Below, piece after piece: positions 30,773 through 39,014 of a DNA stretch of 48,605 nt. Numbering within the stretch: the first letter of the stretch is position 1; the number at the start of each line of letters is the position of its first letter. The notes below the pieces were generated by a model. That model searched no databases. It saw only the letters and a program-made list of their open reading frames with translations, and had not been told where the DNA came from. The stretch lies in contig DATJNS010000168.1 in the NCBI GenBank assembly GCA_035507915.1, forward strand, positions 1 to 48,605, written 5' to 3'. Source of the DNA: JACQAI01 sp035507915 (GTDB taxonomy: Bacteria; Pseudomonadota; Alphaproteobacteria; Elsterales; Elsteraceae). The position numbers and the translations under genes are program-made.

Positions 30773-33700
30773 TTGCTCAAGTCGGTACTGGAGTTCGCGC
30801 TCACCCGCCGCGTGATGGTGCTGGCGACCCTCGGCATCTTTCTCGCCGGGGGCATCGCCGCGTTCCTGCGCCTCAATATCGAGGCCTACCCGAATCCCGC
30901 GCCGCCGATCCTCGAGATCGTCGCCCAGAACCCCGGCCAGTCGGCCGAGGAGATCGAGCGCTTCATCACCATCCCGATCGAGATCGGCATCGCGAGCACG
31001 CCGGGCCTGCGCTACGTGCGCTCGGTGTCGCTCTACGGCCTGTCGTTCGTGCGCGCGCAGTTCACCTACGACACCGACTACTATTTCGCGTACCAGCAGA
31101 CCACCAACAAGCTGAACGCCCTGACGCTGCCCGCCGGCGTCCAGCCGAGCATCTCGCCCTCGAGCCTGACCGGCGAGATCTACCGCTACCAGCTGGTCGG
31201 TCCGCCCGGCTACAGCCTCATGGACCTGAAGACGCTCGAGACCTGGGTGCTCGAGCGCCGGCTCAAGACGGTGCCCGGCGTGCGCGACGTGACCGGCTGG
31301 GGCGGCCCCAACAAGGAGTACCACGTCGACGTCGACCTCGAGCGGCTGGCGGCCTACGGCCTGACGCTGCCGCAGGTCCTGACCGCGATGGGCAACAGCA
31401 ACATCAACGTGGGCGGCCGCGAGCTCCAGGTTGGCGAGCAGTCGGTCAACATCCGCGGCATCGGGCTGATCAACTCGGTCGACGACATCAAGAACACCAT
31501 CATCACGCAGGCCAACGGCGTGCCGATCTACGTCCGCGACATCGCCAGCGTCGAGGTCGGCTACACGCCGCGGCTCGGCATCGCCGGACGCGACCATCAA
31601 GACGACGTCGTGCTCGCCATCGTGCTGATGCAGCGCGACGACAAGACGCTCGACGTGGTCAAGAACGTCGAAGCCGAGATCGCGCGCATCAACGCGGGTG
31701 GCATCCTGCCCGACGGCGTGAAAATCGTGCCCTACTATGACCGCGGCGAGCTGGTCCACGTCACCGTCGGCACCGTACTGCACAATCTGACCTACGGCGT
31801 CATCCTGATCTTCCTGATCCAGTGGATCTTCCTGGGCAATCTGCGCAGCGCCATCATCGTCGCGGCGACCATCCCGTGCGCGCTCCTCAGCGCCGTGTTC
31901 GTGCTCGTCATGCGCGGCGATTCGGCCAACCTGCTCTCGGTCGGCTCGCTCGACCTCGGCATCATCGTCGACGGCAGCGTGATCATGGTCGAGAACATCT
32001 TCCGGCGGCTGCAGCGCGACGATCACACGCCGATGGAGCCGCAGGGCACGGCGCCGAACCGCAAGAGCTGGGCGCCGCTCACCGGCGACATCTGGTCGGA
32101 GAAGACCCGGCAGATCTTCCGCGCCGCCAGCGAGGTCGACAAATCGATCCTGTTCTCGGTCGCGATCACGATCGCGGCCTTCATCCCGCTGTTCACCATG
32201 CAGGGCATCGAGGGGCAGATCTTCGGCCCGATGGCCAAGACCTACGCCTACGCCCTGATCGGCGCGCTGGTCGCCGCCTTCACGGTGACCCCGGTGCTGG
32301 CCTCGGTGATCCTGCCCAGGGTGGTCGAGGAGAAGGAGACGCTGGTCGTTCGCCTGCTCGACCACGTCTACCACCGGCTGCTCGCCCAGGCGCTGCGGCA
32401 CCGCCTAACGGTGCTGGCCGGGGTCGCGGCGCTCGTGATCATCACGGGCTCGATCGTGCCGTTCCTCGGCACCGAGTTCCTGCCCAAGCTCGAGGAGGGC
32501 AATCTCTGGATCCGCGCGAGCCTGCCCAAGACGATCTCGATCGAGGCCGGCCACAAGGTGGTGACGCGGATCCGCGAAGTGCTGCTGAGCTATCCCGAGG
32601 TCGTCACCGTGGTCTCCCAGCACGGCCGGCCCGACGACGGCACCGATGCGGCCGGCTTCTTCAACGCCGAGTTCTTCGCGCCGCTGAAGCCGTTCGACCA
32701 GTGGCCGCGCGGCGTGACCAAGGACAAGCTGGTCGCCGACATGCAGGCGCGTTTCGACGACGAGTTCATCGGCGTCGAGTTCAACTTCTCGCAGTACATC
32801 CAGGACAACGTCGAGGAGGCGACGTCCGGCGTGAAGGGCGAGAACTCCGTCAAGCTGTTCGGACGCGACCTGACGTTCCTCGAGCAGAAGGGCAACGAGA
32901 TCAAGGACCAGATGGCGAAGGTCCGCGGCGTCCAGGACCTTGGGTTGTTCTCGGTGCTCGGCCAGCCGAACCTGCTGGTCAAGATCGACCGCACCGCGTC
33001 GGCGCGCTACGGCTTCGCGCCCGCCGACGTCAATGCCGTGGTGCAGACCGCGCTGGCCGGCCAGACTGCGACCATGATCTACGAGGGCGAGCGCCAGTTC
33101 CCGCTGGTCGCACGCCTGCTGCCGCAATATCGCGACAGCGTCGAGGCGATCCGCAACATCCAGATCGCCAACCAGAACACCGGCGGGCCGACGACCTACG
33201 TGCCGCTGAGCGCGGTCGCCGACATCAGCATGCAGTCGGGCGCATCGTACATCTACCGCGAGAACAACGAGCGCTACATCCCGATCAAGTTCAGCGTGCG
33301 CGACCGCGATCTCGGCGGCACGGTCGCCGAGGCCCAGAAGCTGGTGGCGCGCAACGTCAAGCTGCCGGCCGGCTACCACCTCGAGTGGAGCGGCGAGTTC
33401 GGCGCGCTGCAGGAGGCCAAGGCACGGCTCGCCATCATCGTGCCCCTCAGCGTGCTCCTGATCATGCTGCTGCTCTACAGCCTGTTCAATTCGGTGGTGA
33501 AGAGCTTGCTCGCGCTGACGACGATCCCGTTCGCCGCGTGCGGCGGGCTGCTGGCGCTCTACGTCTCCGGGCTGAACTTCAGCATCTCGTCGGCGATCGG
33601 GTTCGTCTCGCTGTTCGGCGTCTCGGTCATGGACGGCATCCTGATGCTGACCTACTACACCCAGCTGCACCAGGGCGGCATGCCGCAGCTCGAGGCGATC

Positions 33701-33982
33701 CAGCAGGCCGCCGAGACGCGCATGCGCCAGATCTTGATGACGGCGATGTCGGCCTGCATCGGGCTCCTGCCCGCGGCGATGTCGACCGGCATCGGCGCGC
33801 AGGTGCAGCGGCCGCTCGCCACCGTGGTGGTCGGCGGCATGCTGCTCGCCCCCATCCTCACGCTGTTCGCGGTTCCCGTGCTCGGGACGTTCTTCCTGCC
33901 CGACGAGCAGTCGATGACGCGCGTCAAGCGCCGGGTGCCGCCGCCCGCGCAGGCGCCGCCCGAGGGCGCCCCGGCCGAATAG
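30773..33982 (+). CDS. RND efflux permease, heavy-metal (CzcA/CusA) type
   Basis: This inner-membrane proton antiporter has 1069 residues, the normal length. Helix 1 (VMVLATLGIFLAGGIAAFL) is followed by a large periplasmic loop, helices 2-6, a second loop and the last helices. The motif LDLGIIVDGSVIMVEN in helix 4 carries the proton-relay acids typical of the heavy-metal subfamily. It differs from the DFGxIVDGAV form only slightly. The substrate may be a metal cation or an organic compound. It starts with a TTG after GGGGGA. No membrane-fusion (CzcB) or outer-membrane (CzcC/TolC) gene is adjacent, which is unusual; partners may be encoded elsewhere. Confidence 0.9.
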   Translation: MLKSVLEFALTRRVMVLATLGIFLAGGIAAFLRLNIEAYPNPAPPILEIVAQNPGQSAEEIERFITIPIEIGIASTPGLRYVRSVSLYGLSFVRAQFTYDTDYYFAYQQTTNKLNALTLPAGVQPSISPSSLTGEIYRYQLVGPPGYSLMDLKTLETWVLERRLKTVPGVRDVTGWGGPNKEYHVDVDLERLAAYGLTLPQVLTAMGNSNINVGGRELQVGEQSVNIRGIGLINSVDDIKNTIITQANGVPIYVRDIASVEVGYTPRLGIAGRDHQDDVVLAIVLMQRDDKTLDVVKNVEAEIARINAGGILPDGVKIVPYYDRGELVHVTVGTVLHNLTYGVILIFLIQWIFLGNLRSAIIVAATIPCALLSAVFVLVMRGDSANLLSVGSLDLGIIVDGSVIMVENIFRRLQRDDHTPMEPQGTAPNRKSWAPLTGDIWSEKTRQIFRAASEVDKSILFSVAITIAAFIPLFTMQGIEGQIFGPMAKTYAYALIGALVAAFTVTPVLASVILPRVVEEKETLVVRLLDHVYHRLLAQALRHRLTVLAGVAALVIITGSIVPFLGTEFLPKLEEGNLWIRASLPKTISIEAGHKVVTRIREVLLSYPEVVTVVSQHGRPDDGTDAAGFFNAEFFAPLKPFDQWPRGVTKDKLVADMQARFDDEFIGVEFNFSQYIQDNVEEATSGVKGENSVKLFGRDLTFLEQKGNEIKDQMAKVRGVQDLGLFSVLGQPNLLVKIDRTASARYGFAPADVNAVVQTALAGQTATMIYEGERQFPLVARLLPQYRDSVEAIRNIQIANQNTGGPTTYVPLSAVADISMQSGASYIYRENNERYIPIKFSVRDRDLGGTVAEAQKLVARNVKLPAGYHLEWSGEFGALQEAKARLAIIVPLSVLLIMLLLYSLFNSVVKSLLALTTIPFAACGGLLALYVSGLNFSISSAIGFVSLFGVSVMDGILMLTYYTQLHQGGMPQLEAIQQAAETRMRQILMTAMSACIGLLPAAMSTGIGAQVQRPLATVVVGGMLLAPILTLFAVPVLGTFFLPDEQSMTRVKRRVPPPAQAPPEGAPAE

Positions 33983-33993
33983 CGGCGCCGCCC

Positions 33994-34683
33994 CTAGAAG
34001 CCCGCGCCGCGCAACGCCGCGTCGCCGACGTAGGGATTGGCGGCGCGCTCCTCGCCGAAGGTCGAGAGCGGCCCATGACCCGGCACGAACGTCACGTCGT
34101 CGCCGAGCGGCCACAGTTTGGTCGTGATCGAGCGGATCAGGGTGGCGTGGTCGCCGCGCGGCAGATCGGTGCGGCCGATCGAGCCTTGGAACAGCACGTC
34201 GCCGACCAGCGCGAGGCGCGCACCCGCGTGGAAGAACACGATGTGGCCGGGCGTGTGGCCGGGGCAGTAGAGCACCGCCAGCGCCTGCGCGCCGACCGTC
34301 ACGGCGTCGCCGTCGGAAAGCCAGCGGTCGGGCGCGAAGCGCCGGCACCACGCCATGCCGTAGCGCGCGCCCTCGGCCTCGATACGCTCGATCCAGAACG
34401 CGTCCTCGCGCTGCGGACCCTCGACCGGCACGCCGAGCCGCTCCCGGAGGTCGGCGGTGCCGCCGGCGTGATCGAGATGGCCGTGGGTGAGCAGGATCTT
34501 CTCGATCGTCACGCCAGCCTCGTCCGCCGCCTCGACGATGCGGTCGATTTCGCCGCCCGGGTCGACCACCGCGGCACGCCGGGTGGCGGTGCACCAGATG
34601 ATCGAGCAGTTCTGGGCGAACGGCGTCACCGGCACGATGACGCCGGCGAGCGGCGACAGCTCGGGGGCCGTCTCGTCCGTCAT
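33994..34683 (-). CDS. Metallo-beta-lactamase-fold hydrolase, glyoxalase-II-like
   Basis: This is a di-metal hydrolase of 229 residues. The metal motif LLTHGHLDHAGG (HxHxDH) is complete. It is followed by the histidine in CPGHTPGHIVFF, the bridging aspartate in LVGDVLF and the last histidine in VPGHGPLSTFGEE. The QNCSIIW start is typical of the YcbL/GloB-like group, which hydrolyses thioesters such as S-lactoylglutathione. It lacks the C-terminal glutathione-binding domain of classical GloB. It is convergent with the RND pump gene (11-base gap) and divergent from the Rieske alpha gene. Confidence 0.9.
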   Translation of the reverse strand: MTDETAPELSPLAGVIVPVTPFAQNCSIIWCTATRRAAVVDPGGEIDRIVEAADEAGVTIEKILLTHGHLDHAGGTADLRERLGVPVEGPQREDAFWIERIEAEGARYGMAWCRRFAPDRWLSDGDAVTVGAQALAVLYCPGHTPGHIVFFHAGARLALVGDVLFQGSIGRTDLPRGDHATLIRSITTKLWPLGDDVTFVPGHGPLSTFGEERAANPYVGDAALRGAGF

Positions 34684-34782
34684 GGCTCGCGTCCCCGCGA
34701 ATGCGTCATCCTCGAATTCCCTTGAGCGGCGCTGCACGCGGGCCCACACTTTTCATTGGAGAGCAATTTGCTGGAGCGATCA

Positions 34783-36015
34783 ATGGAGCGCGGCGCCGAC
34801 GTGATCTCCTGGCCGCCGGAGGGCGTGACCCGCGTGCCCTACGCGGTGTTCTCCGATCCCGCGCTCTACCGGCTCGAGCAGGAGCGGATCTTCCGCGGGC
34901 CGACCTGGCACTTCCTCGCGCTCGAGGTCGAGCTGCCGGAGACCGGCAGCTTCAAGACGACCCGGATCGGCGACAACGCCGTGATCGTCGTGCGCGACGA
35001 GACCGGCGCGATCAACGCCATGGTCAACCGCTGCGCCCACAAGGGCGCGATGCTCTGCTTCGAGCCGTGCGGCAAGCGCGAGCATTTCACCTGCGTCTAC
35101 CATTCCTGGACCTACGACCTGCAGGGCGGCCTGAAGACGGTGGCGTTCCGCCGCGGCATCAACGGCAGGGGCGGCATGCCCGACGACTTCGACCAGGCCG
35201 ACCACGGGCTCGAGCGGCTGCGCGTCGAGCGCCTGCACGGGCTGGTGTTCGCCACCTTCAGCCCGCAGGCGCCGCCGCTCGCGGAGTATCTCGGCCCCGA
35301 GATGGTCGCCAACATCGAGCGGCTGTTCGATCGGCCGATCGAGCTGCTCGGCTACCACCACCAGCCGATGGGCAACAACTGGAAGCTCTACGCCGAGAAC
35401 GTGCGCGATCCCTATCATGCGACCCTGCTGCACACCTTCTTCGGCACTTTCCGGCTCAACACGCTGACGATGGACGGCGGCATCACGATCGGCCGCGGCG
35501 GCTGGCACCACATCAGCTACTCGAAGATGGCGACCGAGCGTCAGAAGGGCGAGTACGACGGCCTGCGCTCGGTGGTGCAGGACTTCGGTCTCGCCGATCC
35601 GTCCCTGATCGCCAGCCGGCCGGAGCGCAACGACGGCATCACGCTCGCCATCCAGTCGATCTTCCCGACCTGCATCGTGCAGCAGATCAGCAATTCGCTG
35701 GCGGTGCGCTGGCTGGTGCCGCTCGGTCCCGACCGCTGCGAGCTGCACTGGGCGCTGTTCGGCTACCGCGACGACGATCCCGCGATGCGCGCGATGCGCC
35801 TCAAGCAGGCCAACCTGATCGGGCCGGCCGGGCTGGTGTCGATGGAGGACGGCCTGGTCGGCGAGCTGGTGATGCGCGGCGTCGCCGGCGACGGCAGCGC
35901 CACCTCGGTGATCGAGATGGGCGGACGCGACGTCGCCTCGACCGAGAACTCGCGCGCCACCGAGACCTCGGTCCGCGGCTTCTGGCACGGCTATCGCGCC
36001 TTGATGGACCTCTGA
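34783..36015 (+). CDS. Rieske aromatic-ring-hydroxylating oxygenase, alpha subunit
   Basis: This is the catalytic subunit of a ring-hydroxylating oxygenase, 410 residues. The Rieske [2Fe-2S] site is C84-x-H86 and C104-x2-H107. The mononuclear iron site is in ENVRDPYHATLLH (D209, H212, H217), with a further aspartate in MEDGLVGE. The FRGPTWHFLALEVELP opening is typical. The C-terminal domain should hold the substrate, which I cannot name. I chose ATG 34783, with GGAG 6 bases upstream; a TTG at 34768 behind GGAGAG is an almost equal choice. The beta subunit follows after one base. No ferredoxin or reductase gene is in the window, so electron donors must come from elsewhere. Confidence 0.93.
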   Translation: MERGADVISWPPEGVTRVPYAVFSDPALYRLEQERIFRGPTWHFLALEVELPETGSFKTTRIGDNAVIVVRDETGAINAMVNRCAHKGAMLCFEPCGKREHFTCVYHSWTYDLQGGLKTVAFRRGINGRGGMPDDFDQADHGLERLRVERLHGLVFATFSPQAPPLAEYLGPEMVANIERLFDRPIELLGYHHQPMGNNWKLYAENVRDPYHATLLHTFFGTFRLNTLTMDGGITIGRGGWHHISYSKMATERQKGEYDGLRSVVQDFGLADPSLIASRPERNDGITLAIQSIFPTCIVQQISNSLAVRWLVPLGPDRCELHWALFGYRDDDPAMRAMRLKQANLIGPAGLVSMEDGLVGELVMRGVAGDGSATSVIEMGGRDVASTENSRATETSVRGFWHGYRALMDL

Positions 36016-36016
36016 G

Positions 36017-36502
36017 GTGGCGCGCGCGCTCGACGACGCGGCGCTCTACCGTCGGATCGAAGACTTCATGATCCGCTACGTCCATTGCGTCGACGACGAC
36101 CGGCTCGAGGCGTGGCCCGACTTCTTCGCCGAACGCTGCCTCTACAAGATCGTCAGCCGGGAGAATCACGACCGCGGGCTGCCGCTCGGCGTGATGGAGT
36201 GCGACAGCCGCGGCATGCTCAAGGATCGCATCGCGTCGCTTCGTCGCGCCAACGTCTACGAACCGCAGACCTATCGCCACCAGATCAGCGCGCTCGAGGT
36301 CGAGCGACTCGACGGGCAGCGCTTCAAGTGCCGCTCGAACTATCTGGTCGTGCGCACGATGGCGGACGGCGCCATGTCGCTGTTCTCGACCGGGCGCTAT
36401 CTCGACCGCCTGGTCGCCGAGGGCGACGATTTCCTGATCGAAGAGCGGCTGGTCGTCTTCGAGTCGCGCCAGATCGAGACCCTGCTCGTCATCCCGCTGT
36501 GA
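36017..36502 (+). CDS. Ring-hydroxylating dioxygenase beta subunit
   Basis: This is the small structural subunit of the Rieske oxygenase, 161 residues, with the NTF2-like fold. It has the RIEDFMIRYVHCVDDDRLEAWPDFFAERCLYKI opening, the RTMADGAMSLFSTGRYLDRL strand and the final LLVIPL. The beta subunit usually forms an alpha3-beta3 complex with the alpha subunit. It starts with GTG one base after the alpha stop, so translation is probably coupled. The length is near the lower end of the family. The following 115 bases hold a TTTCGGCCGAAA palindrome (36533-36544) before the next gene. Confidence 0.9.
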   Translation: MARALDDAALYRRIEDFMIRYVHCVDDDRLEAWPDFFAERCLYKIVSRENHDRGLPLGVMECDSRGMLKDRIASLRRANVYEPQTYRHQISALEVERLDGQRFKCRSNYLVVRTMADGAMSLFSTGRYLDRLVAEGDDFLIEERLVVFESRQIETLLVIPL

Positions 36503-36617
36503 CGAGCGCGCGACGTGCTCGCAAAGCGCGGATTTCGGCCGAAAACCCAATTCTCCTTGCGCCGTCCGCCCCGCTGGCCGACGATTGCGCCATGATGGCG
36601 TCCGCCGGAGATCTCGG

Positions 36618-37796
36618 ATGAGCAACGCTTACCTGCGCAGCGGCATCTTTCTCGCGCCGTTCCACAATCTCGATGAAAATCCCACCTTGTCGCTCCAGCG
36701 CGACATGGAGCTGATCGAGCTGCTCGACCGGCTGAACTATCACGAGGCCTGGATCGGCGAGCATCATTCGGGCGGCTTCGAGATCATCGCCTGCCCCGAG
36801 ATGTTCATCGCCGCGGCGGCCGAGCGCACGCGCCACATCCGGCTCGGCACCGGCGTCGTCTCGCTGCCCTACCACAACCCCTTCATCCTGGCCGACCGCA
36901 TCGTCCAGCTCGATCACATGACGCGCGGCCGCGCGATGTTCGGCGTCGGGCCGGGCGCGCTGGTGCACGACGCGGTCAAGATCGGGCTCAAGGCCGCGGA
37001 CCAGCGTCCGATGATGGACCAGTCGCTCGACGTCGTGATCCGCCTCCTGCGCGGCGAGACCGTGACCGAGAAGACCGAGTGGTACGATCTGCGCAAGGCG
37101 CGCCTGCAGCTGCCCTGCTACACCCAGCCGACGATCGAAATGGCGGTTGCCGCCGCGCGCTCGCCGGTCGGCAGCCAAGCGGCCGGCAAGTACGGCATCG
37201 GCATGCTGTCGCTCGGCGGCACCAGCCCCGAGGCGATGGTGCGGCACACCGCCAACTGGGGACTCTACGAGGAGCAGGCGCGCAAGCATGGCCACAAGCC
37301 CGACCGGCGCAACTGGCGCGTCGTCGGCCTGTTCCACATCGCCGAGACGCGCGAACAGGCGCGCGAGAACGTGAGATTCGGCCTCGAGGCCTTCCGCAAG
37401 TACTTCCACGACGTTGCGACCTTTCCGATCGTGCCGCCCGACATCGAGGACGCCTACACGTTCCTGATCGAGAGCCAGACCGCGTGCATCGGCACGCCCG
37501 ACGACGCGATCGCCTACATCGAGCGGCTGGTCAACGGCTCGGGCGGCTTCGGCGGCATCATGGAGCTGGCGCACAACTGGGCCGACTGGCAGGCGACCCA
37601 GCGCCACTTCGAGCTGATGGCGCGCTACGTCCATCCGCATTTCCAGAAGAGCCGCGAGCTCATGGTCGCGAGCTACGACTACGCCTACAGCAACCGCGAC
37701 GAGTTCGTCGGCCAGGCCGGCGCCGCCGTGCAGGGCGAGATCGACAAGCTCGCCGCGCGCCGGGCCGCCGAAGCCAAGCGCGGCGCCGCCGACTAG
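36618..37796 (+). CDS. LLM-class flavin-dependent monooxygenase
   Basis: This luciferase-like (bacterial LLM) enzyme of 392 residues should use reduced flavin and oxygen. It has SLQRDMELIELLDRLNYHEAWIGEHHSGGFEIIACPEMFIAAAAERT, the opening of the TIM barrel with the EHH motif. GTGVVSLPYHNPFILADRI, DHMTRGRAMFGVGPGAL and the later IGTPDDAIAYIERLV segment are also present. Relatives include alkanal and limonene-type monooxygenases; the substrate is not known. The ATG at 36618 has GGAG 8 bases upstream. It probably belongs with the Rieske genes as the last gene of the accessory block. A strong hairpin begins 10 bases after its stop. Confidence 0.92.
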   Translation: MSNAYLRSGIFLAPFHNLDENPTLSLQRDMELIELLDRLNYHEAWIGEHHSGGFEIIACPEMFIAAAAERTRHIRLGTGVVSLPYHNPFILADRIVQLDHMTRGRAMFGVGPGALVHDAVKIGLKAADQRPMMDQSLDVVIRLLRGETVTEKTEWYDLRKARLQLPCYTQPTIEMAVAAARSPVGSQAAGKYGIGMLSLGGTSPEAMVRHTANWGLYEEQARKHGHKPDRRNWRVVGLFHIAETREQARENVRFGLEAFRKYFHDVATFPIVPPDIEDAYTFLIESQTACIGTPDDAIAYIERLVNGSGGFGGIMELAHNWADWQATQRHFELMARYVHPHFQKSRELMVASYDYAYSNRDEFVGQAGAAVQGEIDKLAARRAAEAKRGAAD

Positions 37797-37805
37797 GTCA
37801 GTCCA

Positions 37806-37834
37806 GTGACATGAGCACCCTCTGCTCATGTCAC
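37806..37834. repeat. Perfect 12-bp inverted repeat between LLM gene and mltG
   Basis: Arms GTGACATGAGCA (37806-37817) and TGCTCATGTCAC (37823-37834) flank a CCCTC loop. A third CTCATGAG lies near 37855. The stem is followed by CGAAAG, not by a T-run; a T7 run occurs 67 bases later (37901-37907). The location, between convergent genes at the right edge of the accessory block, fits a bidirectional terminator or the remnant of a mobile element end. Nothing else recognisable is in 37797-37984. Confidence 0.7.
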
Positions 37835-37984
37835 GAAAGATCTGCGACACCCGTCTCATGAGCTTCGGAGCCGAACCATGGCGACGTGGACGGGGGACCC
37901 TTTTTTTCAAGGCTTTCGGGGCGGAGGGCCTGCATTCGACCTGGTAATTCAGGGCGAGGGCTGGCCGTCCCGGCGCTACTGCCG

Positions 37985-38983
37985 CTATGGCTTCGGCGCC
38001 GCGGCGCGCTCGCGCTGGAGCTGACGCCAGCGCGCGACGTTGCGGTTGTGCTCCTCGAGCGTGTGCGCGAACACGTGACCGCCGGTGCCGTCGGCGACGA
38101 AATAGAGCGCGTCCGTGTTCGCCGGATGGGTCGCGGCGATCAGCGACGCACGGCCGGGATTGTCGATCGGTCCGGGCGGCAGGCCCGTCGACGTGTAGGT
38201 GTTGTACGGCTGCGCGCGCTCGAGATCGGCGCGCGTCGGATCGCGATTGGCCGGACGCTCGCTCTCGGGGACGCCGTAGAGCACCGTCGGATCGGACTGC
38301 AGCTTCATGCCGAGCCGGAGCCGATTGAGGAACACGGCAGCGACCTTCGGCCGCTCGGCGTCGAGCGCGGTCTCCTTCTCGACCAGCGAGGCCAGCACGA
38401 GCGCATCGTGCGGGCTCGCCAGCGCGAGCTCGGGCGCGCGCTGGCTCCAGACCTCGGCCAGCGTCTCCGACATCGCGCGGCGCATCCGCCGCACCATGCC
38501 GGCCCGCGAGTCGCCGTAGGAGAAGTTGTAGGTCTCGGGCAGGAGCTCGCCCTCGCCCGGCACCGGATCGGGCATCGGGCCGTCGAGCCCGTCGGTCGCG
38601 GCGACCAGCGCCAGCACCTGCTCGGTGGTCAGGCCCTCGGGCACGGTCAGGCGGCGCACGACGGTGTGGCCCTCCTGGAGCAGCCGCATCACGTCGACCG
38701 CGCTGACGCCGGCAGCGAACGCGTACTCGCCGGCCTTGAGCGGCCTGTGCCGGCCGAGCAGCACGACGCCGGCGACGAACACGCGCGCGTCTCGGATCAC
38801 CGCGGCGGCCTCGAGCACGCGCGCCGTCCCCGCGACGCCGACCCCGCGCGGCACGATCACGGTCGTCGGCGCGCCGAGCGGCCCCGCGCGCGTGAACTCC
38901 CAATAACCGACCGTGAACGTGCCGGCCGCCAGCACGGCGAGCACCGCGACCGCCAGGGCCCACCGCGCCAACCAACGCGTCAT
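37985..38983 (-). CDS. mltG: Endolytic murein transglycosylase
   Basis: MltG cuts nascent peptidoglycan strands and is thought to set glycan length. It has 332 residues. One N-terminal membrane helix (ALAVAVLAVLAAGTFTVGYW) anchors it, followed by a LysM-like subdomain (VIVPRGVGVAGTARVLEAA). The YceG catalytic region contains the ASLVEKETALDAERPKVAAVFLNRL segment with the catalytic glutamate. LQSDPTVLYG and YNTYTSTGLPPGPIDNPG follow. It follows fabF on the same strand with a 31-base gap, as usual. The normally adjacent yicC is 14 kb further on. Confidence 0.96.
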   Translation of the reverse strand: MTRWLARWALAVAVLAVLAAGTFTVGYWEFTRAGPLGAPTTVIVPRGVGVAGTARVLEAAAVIRDARVFVAGVVLLGRHRPLKAGEYAFAAGVSAVDVMRLLQEGHTVVRRLTVPEGLTTEQVLALVAATDGLDGPMPDPVPGEGELLPETYNFSYGDSRAGMVRRMRRAMSETLAEVWSQRAPELALASPHDALVLASLVEKETALDAERPKVAAVFLNRLRLGMKLQSDPTVLYGVPESERPANRDPTRADLERAQPYNTYTSTGLPPGPIDNPGRASLIAATHPANTDALYFVADGTGGHVFAHTLEEHNRNVARWRQLQRERAAAPKP

Positions 38984-39014
38984 GCCGGCGCAACGCTCCG
39001 TCGCGCGCGCCGGT

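Noticed and set aside
31822..34725. Long plus-strand open frame in another phase of the RND gene
   Set aside because: It shows Arg/Pro/Ala-rich low-complexity sequence with no family features, while the overlapping frame is a clear RND permease.
34684..34749. Longer N-terminus for the glyoxalase-II-like protein
   Set aside because: The additional 22 residues are basic and unrelated to the family; MTDETAPEL at 34683 leads directly into the conserved fold.
24031..37796. Prophage or integrative element
   Set aside because: No integrase, transposase, att-like repeat pair or phage gene was seen in the block, so only an insertion of unknown mechanism can be suggested.
37891..37907. GGGGGACCC followed by T7 as a Rho-independent terminator
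   Set aside because: The possible stem is only three pairs with a three-base loop, too weak; the better hairpin is 60 bases upstream and has no T-run.
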